This document shows, piece after piece, positions 40,795 through 49,227 of a DNA stretch of 64,000 bases. The DNA comes from Aurantimonas coralicida DSM 14790. GTDB lineage: Bacteria > Pseudomonadota > Alphaproteobacteria > Rhizobiales > Rhizobiaceae. Each line of letters begins with the position of its first letter. The first letter of the stretch is position 1. The DNA lies in assembly GCF_000421645.1 (NCBI RefSeq), contig NZ_ATXK01000005.1:186001-250000 (forward strand), given 5' to 3'. The translations under genes were made by a program, and so were the position numbers. Below the pieces are notes generated by a model, which saw nothing but the letters and a program-made list of their open reading frames with translations, did no database searches and was not told the origin of the DNA.

Positions 40795-42846
40795 TCAGCC
40801 GGCCCGGCGACGCCGGTAGATGCGCGACAGGAGGGTGACGAAGACAAGCGTGCCGACGATCCAGAGCGCGCCGATGATCCACGGCCAGTATTGCCGCGCC
40901 AGATCCGTCAGCGACAGGCGATCGGGATAGGTGACCTGCACCAGCTGGTCGCGCGTGGTCGAGAAGGCGAAGGCCAGGCCGGCTTCGTCGACGAGGGCGA
41001 CGTCACCCCGGTCGAGGGCGACCGGCACGATCGGCGCGGCCGCGTCGCCGGACGCCGCATCGGCGTCGGGCCGGATCCAGAGCCCCGTGACATCGCCGGC
41101 CCGCACGATCTGCACGATGGTGTAGTCGTCGAGACCGCCGATATCGAGCAGCGGATCGCCCCCGGCATCGGTCAGGCGGACGCGCCCCTCGTCGAAGCGG
41201 ACGGGGCTGTCGATCCCTTCCGGCAGCGTGTCCGCCACGAGGATGAACGGCGCCTGCGGCGCGTCACCGACCGGGCCGTAGCGCAGATCGAAGGGCGTCT
41301 CTGCCGAGATCATGCCGGCGACCAGCGAGGCGGCGGCGGCTCCCTTCAGCGAGCCGGCGGCGGCCTCGGGCATGAAGACCGTGACGCCGGAACCGAAGGC
41401 CGAGGTCGCCTCGAAGAACTCCGCCGCTGGCCGGCCGAGCGCGGTCGTCTCGATGCTGCTCGTCGGCAGAAGCTGCACGGGAAAGCCCTGCGGCGGGTTG
41501 GCGCAATCGCCGGTATCGGGCTGGCGCTGGGCCAGAACCCGCAGCGCGTTCTCGCGGCCGGCGAGCCCGGCGGGGATCGATGCCGACAGGGTCACCGGAT
41601 TGCCGCCCGGCGAGGTGGTGCTGGCCAAGAGGTAGTTGTTGAGGAAGGCGGCGATGGTGACGTTCGAGCCGCGGGTGTCGGTCGCCACCGCCAGATCGAG
41701 ATCGAGCCGGGACGGGCGCGTGCCGGCCGGCAGTTGCGAGCCGAGGAAGGCGGCGTCGAAGACGACCTGATCGACCAGGCTGGCGCTGGTGAGCGGGATG
41801 CCGAGATCGGCAAAGCTGGTCGCCGAAGCCGCGTCCTCGCCATCGTTTGCCGCCGCGACCGACAGGGACGATCCGAGCGCCAGGGCCTGCCAGCGCGACG
41901 ACAGCAGCTCGGCGGCGGCCTGGGGACGGTCGCCGCTGACCAGCAGGCCGGGCGCGCTGCCGAGAGACAGCACGGACAGGCCGCCCGCGCCGGCGAGCGC
42001 GGGGCCGGCGTCGGCCGGCGGTTCGAAGCCCAGCGCGATCGTGCCGGTCGTCCACAGCGCGTCCCCGGAGCCGTCCGCCGCCGCCGGATCGGCCGCGCGG
42101 TCGAAGGTGACACGGGCGTTGCGGGCGACGAGCGCCGCGTTGATGCGGATCAGCGCCGCCATCTCGGCTTCGCGCAGGTCGCGTTCGGGCATGCGGATGA
42201 CGACGTCGTCCGGCATCATCGCCAGGACGCGGTCGATTGTGTCGAGCGCTGCCGGATCGAGCGCCACTTCCAAAGCCGAATCCGGCAAGACCGACAGAAA
42301 GTCGCCGGCGACGCGCTGGTCGACGCAGCGATCCTCGGTGATCGCCCCGCTATAGCGCAGGGTCACCTTGACGAAGCCGTTCTCGACGCTGGCCGGATCG
42401 ATGGCCTTCTCGACGGTGAAGCTCTCGTCCTCGTTGCCGAGCCCGCGCGCGAAGACTATCCGGTCGCCGACCAGCACCTGCATGCTGCGCCGGCTGGCAA
42501 ACGCACTCTGCGAGCGCAGCGACAGGCGCAGGACCATGTCCTTCGCGGCCTCCGCCACGACCGGGAAGAACAGTTCGCGCTCGCCGTTCAGCCCGGAAAA
42601 CTGCAAACCCTCGTCGAAACCGAGTTCGCCGAGGCCGATGACGCGCCGCACGCCCGCTGCGCGCGTCGCCGGGTCGTTCGTGGAGGCCGCGGTCCCGGTC
42701 GGCGTCGTCGCCGGTGCGCCCTGCACGGCCTGCCCGCTCTGGTCCGTCTGCCCCCCCGGTGCGGTCTGGGCCATCGCGGTTCCGGAGGCGGCCGCACAGG
42801 CCATGACCGAGATCGCGACTGCGACCGTCTTGCGGGCAAGCATCAT
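40795..42846 (-). CDS. BcsB-like periplasmic polysaccharide synthase subunit
   Basis: The 683-residue protein has a signal peptide (cleaved near AMAQ, residue 27), a long beta-rich periplasmic part with repeated jelly-roll-like and ferredoxin-like segments (ALDTIDRVLAMMPDDVVIRMP, RLDLDLAVATDTRGSNVTIAAFLN) and one C-terminal membrane anchor (YWPWIIGALWIVGTLVFVTLL) with a basic end. This is the architecture of BcsB, which anchors the synthase and guides the polymer through the periplasm. No BcsC or BcsZ homologue is visible in the window. The start overlaps the Hpt gene stop (ATGA). Confidence 0.85.
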   Translation of the reverse strand: MMLARKTVAVAISVMACAAASGTAMAQTAPGGQTDQSGQAVQGAPATTPTGTAASTNDPATRAAGVRRVIGLGELGFDEGLQFSGLNGERELFFPVVAEAAKDMVLRLSLRSQSAFASRRSMQVLVGDRIVFARGLGNEDESFTVEKAIDPASVENGFVKVTLRYSGAITEDRCVDQRVAGDFLSVLPDSALEVALDPAALDTIDRVLAMMPDDVVIRMPERDLREAEMAALIRINAALVARNARVTFDRAADPAAADGSGDALWTTGTIALGFEPPADAGPALAGAGGLSVLSLGSAPGLLVSGDRPQAAAELLSSRWQALALGSSLSVAAANDGEDAASATSFADLGIPLTSASLVDQVVFDAAFLGSQLPAGTRPSRLDLDLAVATDTRGSNVTIAAFLNNYLLASTTSPGGNPVTLSASIPAGLAGRENALRVLAQRQPDTGDCANPPQGFPVQLLPTSSIETTALGRPAAEFFEATSAFGSGVTVFMPEAAAGSLKGAAAASLVAGMISAETPFDLRYGPVGDAPQAPFILVADTLPEGIDSPVRFDEGRVRLTDAGGDPLLDIGGLDDYTIVQIVRAGDVTGLWIRPDADAASGDAAAPIVPVALDRGDVALVDEAGLAFAFSTTRDQLVQVTYPDRLSLTDLARQYWPWIIGALWIVGTLVFVTLLSRIYRRRRAG

Positions 42847-43181
42847 GAATAGGTCTCGTTCTGTTCGTCCCGAAGCGCGCGAAGGGTTTCGAGGCCGTCC
42901 TCGACCTGTCGCATCTCATCGTCCGTCAGGCTGCGGTTCGTTTCGGCGGCCGGGGCGATCACGGCTTCGAGCCGCCGGGCCTCCGCGCCGATCTGCGGAA
43001 AGCCGAGGGTCGGCGCATTACCGGCCATGGCGTGCAGCGCCATGCGCAGGGAGACCACGGCCGCGGGGTCGGCGGTCGCGGTCGCCAGGGTCGTCTCGAT
43101 CTCGGTCATCTGCCCCGGAAAGCGGGCATGGAACCGCTGGCCAAGCGCGAATATCCTGCTGCGGAAGTCATCCGTGCCCAT
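42843..43181 (-). CDS. Hpt domain protein
   Basis: The 112-residue all-helical protein carries MALHAMAGNAPTLGF, the histidine phosphotransfer motif with phospho-acceptor H50 and the following Gly and Phe, then RRLEAVI. It relays phosphate between a hybrid kinase and a receiver. It is the first gene of the polysaccharide operon, and a receiver protein (36380-37324) is the fifth, suggesting an in-operon relay. The kinase is not in this cluster. The spacer 43182-43573 upstream is about 390 bp, shared with a divergent gene. It includes relatively AT-rich stretches but no site I can name. Confidence 0.85.
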   Translation of the reverse strand: MGTDDFRSRIFALGQRFHARFPGQMTEIETTLATATADPAAVVSLRMALHAMAGNAPTLGFPQIGAEARRLEAVIAPAAETNRSLTDDEMRQVEDGLETLRALRDEQNETYS

Positions 43182-43573
43182 GTCGCAGTATAACCTCGCC
43201 TTTCGATCACAAATATCGTGTGAACTCCTGGCTGATCCAGCCACGATGCGGCCCGTTGCTGGCATCACCGCAGAATTCGCGCGAATCCCTGCAGCCTCCG
43301 TCAGCACGTTTTCGGAGCTATCGGATATGGCGGGATCGGCAAGTCCGTAAATCTGGGGATTGACTTGTGCCGGCTGCGCACCGGTCGCATCCACCGCAAA
43401 CGGGCGTGTGACGTGAACGAAAACGTGATGCGCGATTGCCTCACAATCCGGATCGCGATGGACCGTTTTCGCCTTCGGGTGTACCCTTGCGGCACGAGCG
43501 GCGGCGACGGGCCGGCAGGCGCTCAGGCCCGGCCGTTTCGCTTCATTCGACCACTTCTGAAAGGAGCTGGACG
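43182..43573. other. Divergent intergenic region (Hpt operon / DUF2189 gene)
   Basis: This 392-bp stretch between divergent starts must contain promoters for the polysaccharide operon and the DUF2189 gene. AAGGAG at 43561-43566 is the ribosome-binding site of the latter. Short open frames here lack the codon bias of real genes. No repeat or operator stands out. Confidence 0.5.
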
Positions 43574-44377
43574 ATGACGACCGCACCAAGCATCCCGCAT
43601 TCCGCAGAGACAATCGGCCCGGACATCCGGCGGATCGGCGCGGCCGATCTCGTCGCCTGCCTGAAGGCCGGCATCGCCGATTTCACGGCGCGGCCGACCC
43701 ATTACGCCTTCCTGTGCCTGGTCTATCCGCTGATGGGCCTGGCGATCGGCGTCTGGGCGGCGGATCAGGACGTCCTGCCGCTGATCTTCCCGCTGGTCGC
43801 AGGCTTTGCCCTCATCGGCCCGGTGGCGGCGATCCCGCTTTACGAGATCAGCCGGCGGCGCGAGCGCGGGCTCGACGCAAGCTGGTCGGACGCCTTCGAG
43901 GTGCTGCGTTCGCCGGCGCTGCCGTCGATCCTCGGTCTGGCGAGCCTGCTGCTGCTGATCTTCGCGGCCTGGCTCTATGCGGCCCAGGCGATCTATATCT
44001 GGCTCTATGGCAGCCTGTTCGTGACGACGTCCTACGGCGCGTTTCTCGGCGAGCTGCCCACCACCACGCGCGGCTGGACGCTGATCGGCGTCGGCAATCT
44101 GGTCGGCCTCGGCTTCGCGCTCGTGACGCTGGCCATCACCGTCGTCTCGTTTCCGCTGCTGCTCGACCGCCATGGCGGCGTCGCCGAAGCGATGGCGACC
44201 TCCGTGCGGGTGATGCTGCACAATCCCGGGACGGTGCTTCTGTGGGGCCTGATGGTGGCGGGGCTGGTCTTCGCGGCCTCGCTGCCGCTGCTGATCGGCC
44301 TGCCCGTCGTGCTGCCGGTGCTGGGCCACGCCAGCTGGCACCTCTACCGCCGCGCGGTGGCGCCAGCCGGCGGCTGA
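43574..44377 (+). CDS. DUF2189 integral membrane protein
   Basis: The 267-residue protein has six hydrophobic segments and the DUF2189 pattern: LKAGIADFTARPTHYAFLCLVYPLMGLAIG, AIPLYEISRRRERG and a SFPLLLDRHGGVAEAMATSVRVMLHNPGTVLLWG block. DUF2189 proteins are widespread in Alphaproteobacteria, sometimes called cytochrome oxidase-associated or uncharacterised. The function is unknown. Codon usage and a clear AAGGAG support the start. Confidence 0.88.
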   Translation: MTTAPSIPHSAETIGPDIRRIGAADLVACLKAGIADFTARPTHYAFLCLVYPLMGLAIGVWAADQDVLPLIFPLVAGFALIGPVAAIPLYEISRRRERGLDASWSDAFEVLRSPALPSILGLASLLLLIFAAWLYAAQAIYIWLYGSLFVTTSYGAFLGELPTTTRGWTLIGVGNLVGLGFALVTLAITVVSFPLLLDRHGGVAEAMATSVRVMLHNPGTVLLWGLMVAGLVFAASLPLLIGLPVVLPVLGHASWHLYRRAVAPAGG

Positions 44378-44409
44378 ACGCGCCGGGCGGCGGGCGACGT
44401 GCGGCAGCG

Positions 44410-45687
44410 CTACGACGCCGCTGCGACGGCCGTTTCGGTGATGACAGCCGAATCGCATCCGGCGCCGGAGAAGGCGAAGACCTCCATGTCCTCGCCGACG
44501 CCGCGCAGCGGGAAGCTGCCGAGGCTTTCGAGGGCCGAACTGCAGCTCGCCCGCTCGGCGAAGGCCCGCGACAGGAGCACCGGCCGCTGCACCGTCTTGG
44601 TCAGGTTTTCCAGGCGCGCGGCGGCGTTGACCGCCGGGCCGATGACGGTGAAGTCCAGACGGTTGCGCGAGCCGATATTGCCGTACATCACGTCGCCGAC
44701 ATGGATGCCGACGCCATAGCGCAACGGCTCCCGGCCGGCCGCGACATGGCCGGCATTGAGGACATCCATCGCCTGCTGCGCTTCGGCCAGGGCCTTCAAA
44801 AGGTCGTCGCAGGCGGTCGGCCGGTCGAGGGGGAAGATCGCCAGCAGGCCGTCGCCGATGAATTTCAGGATCTCGCCGCCATGGCGCTCGACCGGCTCGC
44901 AGATCGCGTCGAAATAGCCGTTCAGGAGCTCGATCACGTCGTCGCGCGGCCACAGCTCGGAGATCCGGGTGAAGTCGCGAAGGTCGCAGACCATGATCGC
45001 GCCTGCGACCGTGGTGCCGCTGCCCCGGGTGATGGCGCCGGCGAGGATCTGGTCGCTGGCATGGGGGCCGACATAGGTCTCCAGGAGGGTGCGCGCGAGC
45101 CGGTTCTTCAGCCGGATCTCGCTGACCAAGGCGAAAGCCGGCAGGAGGTCGGCGAGGAAGGCGAGCTCGGCGTCGGAAAAGCCCTCCGGCGCATCGCTGG
45201 CAAAGGACACCACATGGCGCCGGCCGAACGTGTGCTCCAGCGGCCAGGCGACATAGTCGGTCATGCCCTCGGCGCGAAGCTCGCCGAACAGCGAGTATTC
45301 GTCGGCGGCCGCCGGCTCCCGGGCGAGGCGCAGGCGCACTTCGCTGGCGCCGCCATGCACCGCGGCGATCGGGCTTTCGAGATATTCCGCCGTTTCCAGC
45401 GCGCCGTGCTGATAGGTCTGGATATCGGCGTCGGGCGTATTGTGGCGCCACAGGATGCGCGCGCCCAGCCATTGCGGATGGTGGATGCGGAAATGCACCG
45501 TGGCGCGGGCCACCGGCAGCCCGCCCGCCCGCAGGCGGTCGCAGAGCTGCTGGAAGATGTCGTCGATGAACCGCTCGTCCTGGGTCTCGCGCACCAGCCA
45601 GTCGAGGAGCCGCGTGCGATGGAGCGGCCAGGTCCCGGTGTCGCAGGAATCGACCCGGCCTGCAGAGCGAGTGGGCTCCATCGTCAT
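44410..45687 (-). CDS. Class III adenylate/guanylate cyclase
   Basis: The 425-residue soluble protein has an N-terminal sensor-like region (about 1-200, no membrane helix) and a C-terminal class III cyclase domain. Metal-binding Asp residues are in MVCDLRDFTRIS and KFIGDGLLAIF, and transition-state residues in FTVIGPAVNAAARLENL. All core motifs appear present, so it should be active, making cAMP from ATP. The arrangement resembles rhizobial CyaA-like proteins with a variable N-terminus. It is convergent with the DUF2189 gene (33-bp gap). Confidence 0.9.
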   Translation of the reverse strand: MTMEPTRSAGRVDSCDTGTWPLHRTRLLDWLVRETQDERFIDDIFQQLCDRLRAGGLPVARATVHFRIHHPQWLGARILWRHNTPDADIQTYQHGALETAEYLESPIAAVHGGASEVRLRLAREPAAADEYSLFGELRAEGMTDYVAWPLEHTFGRRHVVSFASDAPEGFSDAELAFLADLLPAFALVSEIRLKNRLARTLLETYVGPHASDQILAGAITRGSGTTVAGAIMVCDLRDFTRISELWPRDDVIELLNGYFDAICEPVERHGGEILKFIGDGLLAIFPLDRPTACDDLLKALAEAQQAMDVLNAGHVAAGREPLRYGVGIHVGDVMYGNIGSRNRLDFTVIGPAVNAAARLENLTKTVQRPVLLSRAFAERASCSSALESLGSFPLRGVGEDMEVFAFSGAGCDSAVITETAVAAAS

Positions 45688-46012
45688 ATCCTCGAATGTC
45701 TGGCGCTGATCCCCTTGGAATGGGGATGCCGGCGTCGCAGCGCAAGAGTGACAGGACGCCGCCGCCGGCAGTGTTGCCGGCCAGCACCGGCGGCCTCTGT
45801 CGCGCAGGCCGCTCCACGGTGCGGCGGCTCGAGGCCCTGAAATTCTGGGGCATGGATGCGGGACGCGGAGGCATTGCCGCGACCGCCGCCACTGCCGATG
45901 ATGGCGGCGCAGCGCGAGACGGGAATGCGGTGAACGAACCGTCGCCCGCCGCGCACAGATTCTCCGGTCGCGGCAATCCTGCCGGCGCACCGGAAACCGG
46001 GAGTGACAACGC
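45688..46012. other. Divergent intergenic region upstream of cyclase and DUF4087 gene
   Basis: This 325-bp spacer contains an inverted repeat, ATCCCC (45709-45714) and GGGGAT (45722-45727), 22 bp upstream of the cyclase ATG. It could be an operator or a 5'-leader hairpin. No credible gene is seen in the rest of the stretch. Confidence 0.4.
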
Positions 46013-46477
46013 GTGTCCGAATTTCGTCGCGGGGCCCTCCGCCTTGCCCTCTGCACCGTCATGCTTGCCGGATCCTCCGTCTCCGCGCCGGCCGGCCAGA
46101 CCCCGCTGACGGTGGCCGCGCCTGTTTCGGCGGACACCCCGGTCCGCATGGCCGCCAACGGGGTGCGCGAGATGGCCGAGCGTCGCTGCGGCTGGCTGGC
46201 CAATCCGACACCGGCAAATTTCTGGCTGACGGATGCCGACGGCACCTGGACCCTCTCCGAACAGGGCCGCGATCTCGGCAACCGGTTCCACGACATCTCC
46301 TGGCCGGAATTCGCCGCCGACCAATGGGTCGAGACCAATGGCTCCTACGGCTATGGGTGCGCCTGTTTCGACGGGGTCGTCGATCACCGCAGCGCCAACG
46401 TGGTGCGGATCGACCGGCTGCAGCCGCGCCCGCTGAACGCCTGCCTCGCCGATCCCGCCCTGCCCTCGATCAACTGA
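46013..46477 (+). CDS. DUF4087 family exported protein
   Basis: The 154-residue protein starts at GTG and has a signal peptide (ALRLALCTVMLAGSSVSAPAG). The mature part contains ERRCGWLANPTPANFWLTDADGTWTLSEQG and YGCACFDGVVD, the conserved DUF4087 blocks with four Cys that could form disulfides. The function is unknown. It begins a row of small exported proteins. Confidence 0.8.
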   Translation: MSEFRRGALRLALCTVMLAGSSVSAPAGQTPLTVAAPVSADTPVRMAANGVREMAERRCGWLANPTPANFWLTDADGTWTLSEQGRDLGNRFHDISWPEFAADQWVETNGSYGYGCACFDGVVDHRSANVVRIDRLQPRPLNACLADPALPSIN

Positions 46478-46558
46478 CGATCCGGCACCGGTTCGCCGCC
46501 ATGGCGGGTTCCGGTCCAGTGCAGCGACAGCAGGTCCCCTCTCGAACGGAGCGTTCCC

Positions 46559-47002
46559 ATGCAGAAGAGAGTGTTCGCCGCGCTCATCGGCGCGGCCCTT
46601 TGCGGGGCGCCGGCACTCGCCGACGAAGCCTGGGTCCTGCCCGGTGGCGGCGAGGTCACCTGGGACGACGATGTCAACGGCGTCTCGGTGCTCAGCTATC
46701 CCGTCGGCCGCTCGCGGCAGCGGGTGCGCCTGTATGTTCCGGGGCTGTCTGCGGCGATCGACGATCGCGGCACATTCCACGGCTACTGGATCGGTCCCAG
46801 CGGCGATTCCGACTGCGCCGCAACGCTGACCGGCCCCGACGGGACCCGGTCGGCGGCTTTCGGCCAGGCCATCATCACCTTTGACCAGCCCAGCTTTCCG
46901 TCCGGATGGTTCGTGCTGATCGGCCAGTGTTTCGACCCGCCTTCGGATGAGATGCGGGCGGATGCGATCTACGGCAACCAGATCGTCGTGCCGCGCAACT
47001 GA
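46559..47002 (+). CDS. Small secreted hypothetical protein
   Basis: The 147-residue protein has a clean signal peptide (MQKRVFAALIGAALCGAPALA). The mature domain of about 125 residues is beta-rich (EVTWDDDVNGVSVLSYP, RQRVRLYVPGL, FHGYWIGPSG) with two Cys. No family is recognised. It follows the DUF4087 gene by 81 bp and may be co-transcribed. Confidence 0.65.
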   Translation: MQKRVFAALIGAALCGAPALADEAWVLPGGGEVTWDDDVNGVSVLSYPVGRSRQRVRLYVPGLSAAIDDRGTFHGYWIGPSGDSDCAATLTGPDGTRSAAFGQAIITFDQPSFPSGWFVLIGQCFDPPSDEMRADAIYGNQIVVPRN

Positions 47003-47171
47003 GGCGATGCGCTCCGAGGATGGACGCACAGGCCAAAGAGCGGGATGGACAGGCATTCCGCAGGTGCGGCGCCCCGCCTAGACTTGCCTGATACCGGACA
47101 CCGGCTTCGACTGTTCCGTGCCGCTCGGCGCGGCATTCATGTCCAGCCCCCACCCGAACGAGGCGACGACC

Positions 47172-47543
47172 ATGACCTCAACCATCCGCGGTATTCTCGT
47201 GGTCGCCGGCCTGGCGCTGGCGTCGCCCGCGGCCGCGCAAGGCATCGTCGACGAATTCTGCACGACGATCACCGAGAACGACAAGTCGGCCTCCGATGGC
47301 TTCCAGTTGACGGATGCGGCCTCGATCCTGCGTCAGGATCGGGCCAATTTCCACAAATTCGGCTATCGCGACCGCGGCGATCAGGGTGACAGCACGTTCG
47401 GCTCGAGCAGTGCCCGCGCCCAGATTCCGGCCATGCTCGACAATGGCCAGACCGACCCCAGCGTTCTGCGGGCCATCGTCCGGGGAACGCCGCGCATCTG
47501 CGTCGAGGTCTATCCCGGCTACCTCTACGTCTACGTCAATTGA
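47172..47543 (+). CDS. Small secreted hypothetical protein
   Basis: The 123-residue protein starts at ATG 47172; an open frame from 47118 lacks a fitting start. A signal peptide (STIRGILVVAGLALASPAAA) is followed by a mature part of about 100 residues with DEFCTTIT and ICVEVYPGYLYVYVN, two Cys probably linked. No family is recognised. It belongs to the run of small exported proteins. Confidence 0.6.
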   Translation: MTSTIRGILVVAGLALASPAAAQGIVDEFCTTITENDKSASDGFQLTDAASILRQDRANFHKFGYRDRGDQGDSTFGSSSARAQIPAMLDNGQTDPSVLRAIVRGTPRICVEVYPGYLYVYVN

Positions 47544-47602
47544 CGCGCGCAACGCGCCGACCGGTGGCGCCGGACGTCCACGTTCCGACAGGTATCCAGC
47601 CG

Positions 47603-48115
47603 ATGAAATTCGTCACACTCTGCGCGGCCGTCATGCTGGCATCGACCTTCCATGCGAGCGGTCCCGCTGCCGCACAGGCGCTCGATCCGTGGTGCGAGCA
47701 GCAGGCCCGGCTGACCTGCGGCGACCGGGACGGTGTCCTGAGCATGACCGACTGCAGCAGCGAGCCGGATTTCTGGTCCGGTATTCCGAACGAATGCGTC
47801 GGCGACCTGCAGACCATGGTGGAGATGGAGCGTGAAGCCGGCGTCGGCGGCGGGTCGGCATCCCTGCCCTCCGGCATGATGCTCGGCTTTTCCTATGGCG
47901 GCATCCTGCGCGAAGGGCCCGGGATGGATTTCCGCAGGATCGCCTCGCTGCGAGACGGCGACGAGATCGAAATCCTGGAAGACACCGGGATCTGGTTCGA
48001 CGGCTACAAATGGTTCCGGGTCGCCACGGCGCGCGGCACCGGTTTCCATTGGGGCGGCATCTTCTGTCACGAAGGCGGCGTCAGCGTCGACGGCATCCTG
48101 TCGAGCTGCAACTGA
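47603..48115 (+). CDS. Secreted protein with bacterial SH3-like domain
   Basis: The 170-residue protein has a signal peptide (residues 1 to about 24, ending GPAAAQA), a Cys-containing helical part (DPWCEQQARLTCGD, IPNECVGDL) that resembles a lysozyme-inhibitor/DUF1311-like fold, and a C-terminal SH3-like domain (GGILREGPGMDFRRIASLRDGDEIEILE, YKWFRVATARG). SH3 domains of this type bind cell-wall peptides. The start at 47603 is preferred over an in-frame upstream codon at 47540 because it begins the signal peptide. Confidence 0.7.
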   Translation: MKFVTLCAAVMLASTFHASGPAAAQALDPWCEQQARLTCGDRDGVLSMTDCSSEPDFWSGIPNECVGDLQTMVEMEREAGVGGGSASLPSGMMLGFSYGGILREGPGMDFRRIASLRDGDEIEILEDTGIWFDGYKWFRVATARGTGFHWGGIFCHEGGVSVDGILSSCN

Positions 48116-48179
48116 ACCGCGACATCCGGCGCGGGGCCATTCGAGCCGCCAATCATCCCCCTACCTCGAGGAAATCCGC

Positions 48180-48602
48180 ATGAACCGCCCCGTTCTGATT
48201 GCCGGCTCCGTCGGCTTCGCGCTCCTCGTCGGCGCCACGTCGATCGTCCTGGCCGAGACTCTACTCGCCACCAGCACCACGGCGATGGCGATCACCGGCG
48301 ATGTCGAGATGGACGATTTCAGCATGGTCTTCGCCGACGGGACCCGTCTCGATTTCGATGAACTGGTGGGCGACAGCTTCGTGGTGGACGGCGAAACCGT
48401 CAACGCCTCGGTCTATTCCGTCGCGGCGCCCATGGATCCGGTGCTGCTCAACGGGAACCGGCTCTGCGGCTCGGGACCGGTGACCTATGTCGCAAGCTGG
48501 GGCAGCGACAGCGACGTCGCGGTTGCCGTCTTCGACACCCAGGACATTCCGGGCAGCGACGCCGACATGTGCGCCCTCTATTATTATACCTACCCCAACT
48601 AG
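48180..48602 (+). CDS. Small exported hypothetical protein
   Basis: The 140-residue protein has an N-terminal signal or anchor helix (PVLIAGSVGFALLVGATSIVLA). The mature region is acidic and beta-rich (VEMDDFSMVFADGTRLDFDELVGD), with LCGSGPV and MCALYYYTYP supplying two Cys. No family is recognised. The longer open frame from 47895 is the SH3 gene's shadow and is rejected. Confidence 0.6.
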   Translation: MNRPVLIAGSVGFALLVGATSIVLAETLLATSTTAMAITGDVEMDDFSMVFADGTRLDFDELVGDSFVVDGETVNASVYSVAAPMDPVLLNGNRLCGSGPVTYVASWGSDSDVAVAVFDTQDIPGSDADMCALYYYTYPN

Positions 48603-48651
48603 GCTTGCCGGTGCCGCCCTTCGCCTTGCGCCCCCCGGTCCGGCCCAGTTG

Positions 48652-49077
48652 ATGGGTCCGAACAATTCACCAGCGCGCCGGGCCCTCGCCCGGCCGTTGG
48701 CGCTGACGACGCTGGCGCTCTACAGCCTCTATCTGACCGGCGAGTTCCTTGTCGCCGGCGCCCTGACCATGGCGTCCGACATCGGCTTCAGCGCGCTGAT
48801 GCTGCCTGCCTGCATCGCGCCGGTCGCCGGCCTTGCCGGGCTGGTCTTCGCAACATCCGGCCGGTTTCGCAGCGTTCTTCTCGCCCTTCTCCTGATCTGC
48901 ACGGCCGGTGGCGCCGCACTCGACGCCCATGCCCTGCATTTCGCGGCGCCGGATGGCCAGAACGCCATCGTCGTCGCCATGGTGGCCGTCTGGCAATTCG
49001 TCGTCCTGATCCTCGCCGGCGCCGCGGCGCTGGTCATTCGGCGCGTTACGCGTCGCCGGTCCGCGGCCGCGCGCTGA
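48652..49077 (+). CDS. Small four-helix membrane protein
   Basis: The 141-residue protein has four hydrophobic segments (LTTLALYSLYLTGEFLVAGAL, ALMLPACIAPVAGLAGLVFA, SVLLALLLICTAGGAALDA, VVAMVAVWQFVVLILAGAAALVI) and a basic C-terminus. No family is recognised. It ends the run of small envelope proteins. The 150 bp after it (49078-49227) lead to the AraC gene and contain TCCCC/GGGGA arms at 49181 and 49198 that could be an operator. Confidence 0.55.
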   Translation: MGPNNSPARRALARPLALTTLALYSLYLTGEFLVAGALTMASDIGFSALMLPACIAPVAGLAGLVFATSGRFRSVLLALLLICTAGGAALDAHALHFAAPDGQNAIVVAMVAVWQFVVLILAGAAALVIRRVTRRRSAAAR

Positions 49078-49227
49078 GCGTTCCGGCGGGCGGTCCCCGG
49101 CGCCCCTCCACGTCCCGATCGGTGCAGGCCGGTCACCCCTTCGGCATTTCGCCTCTGAGCCATTGCGATTGAACGGATTTTCCCCTTAGACACGATTGGG
49201 GACGTTGCATGTGGCGGGGAGTGACCG

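Noticed and set aside
43523-47056. 1177-residue minus-strand frame
   Set aside because: It runs antisense to three genes and in another frame of the cyclase; low-complexity composition without motifs.
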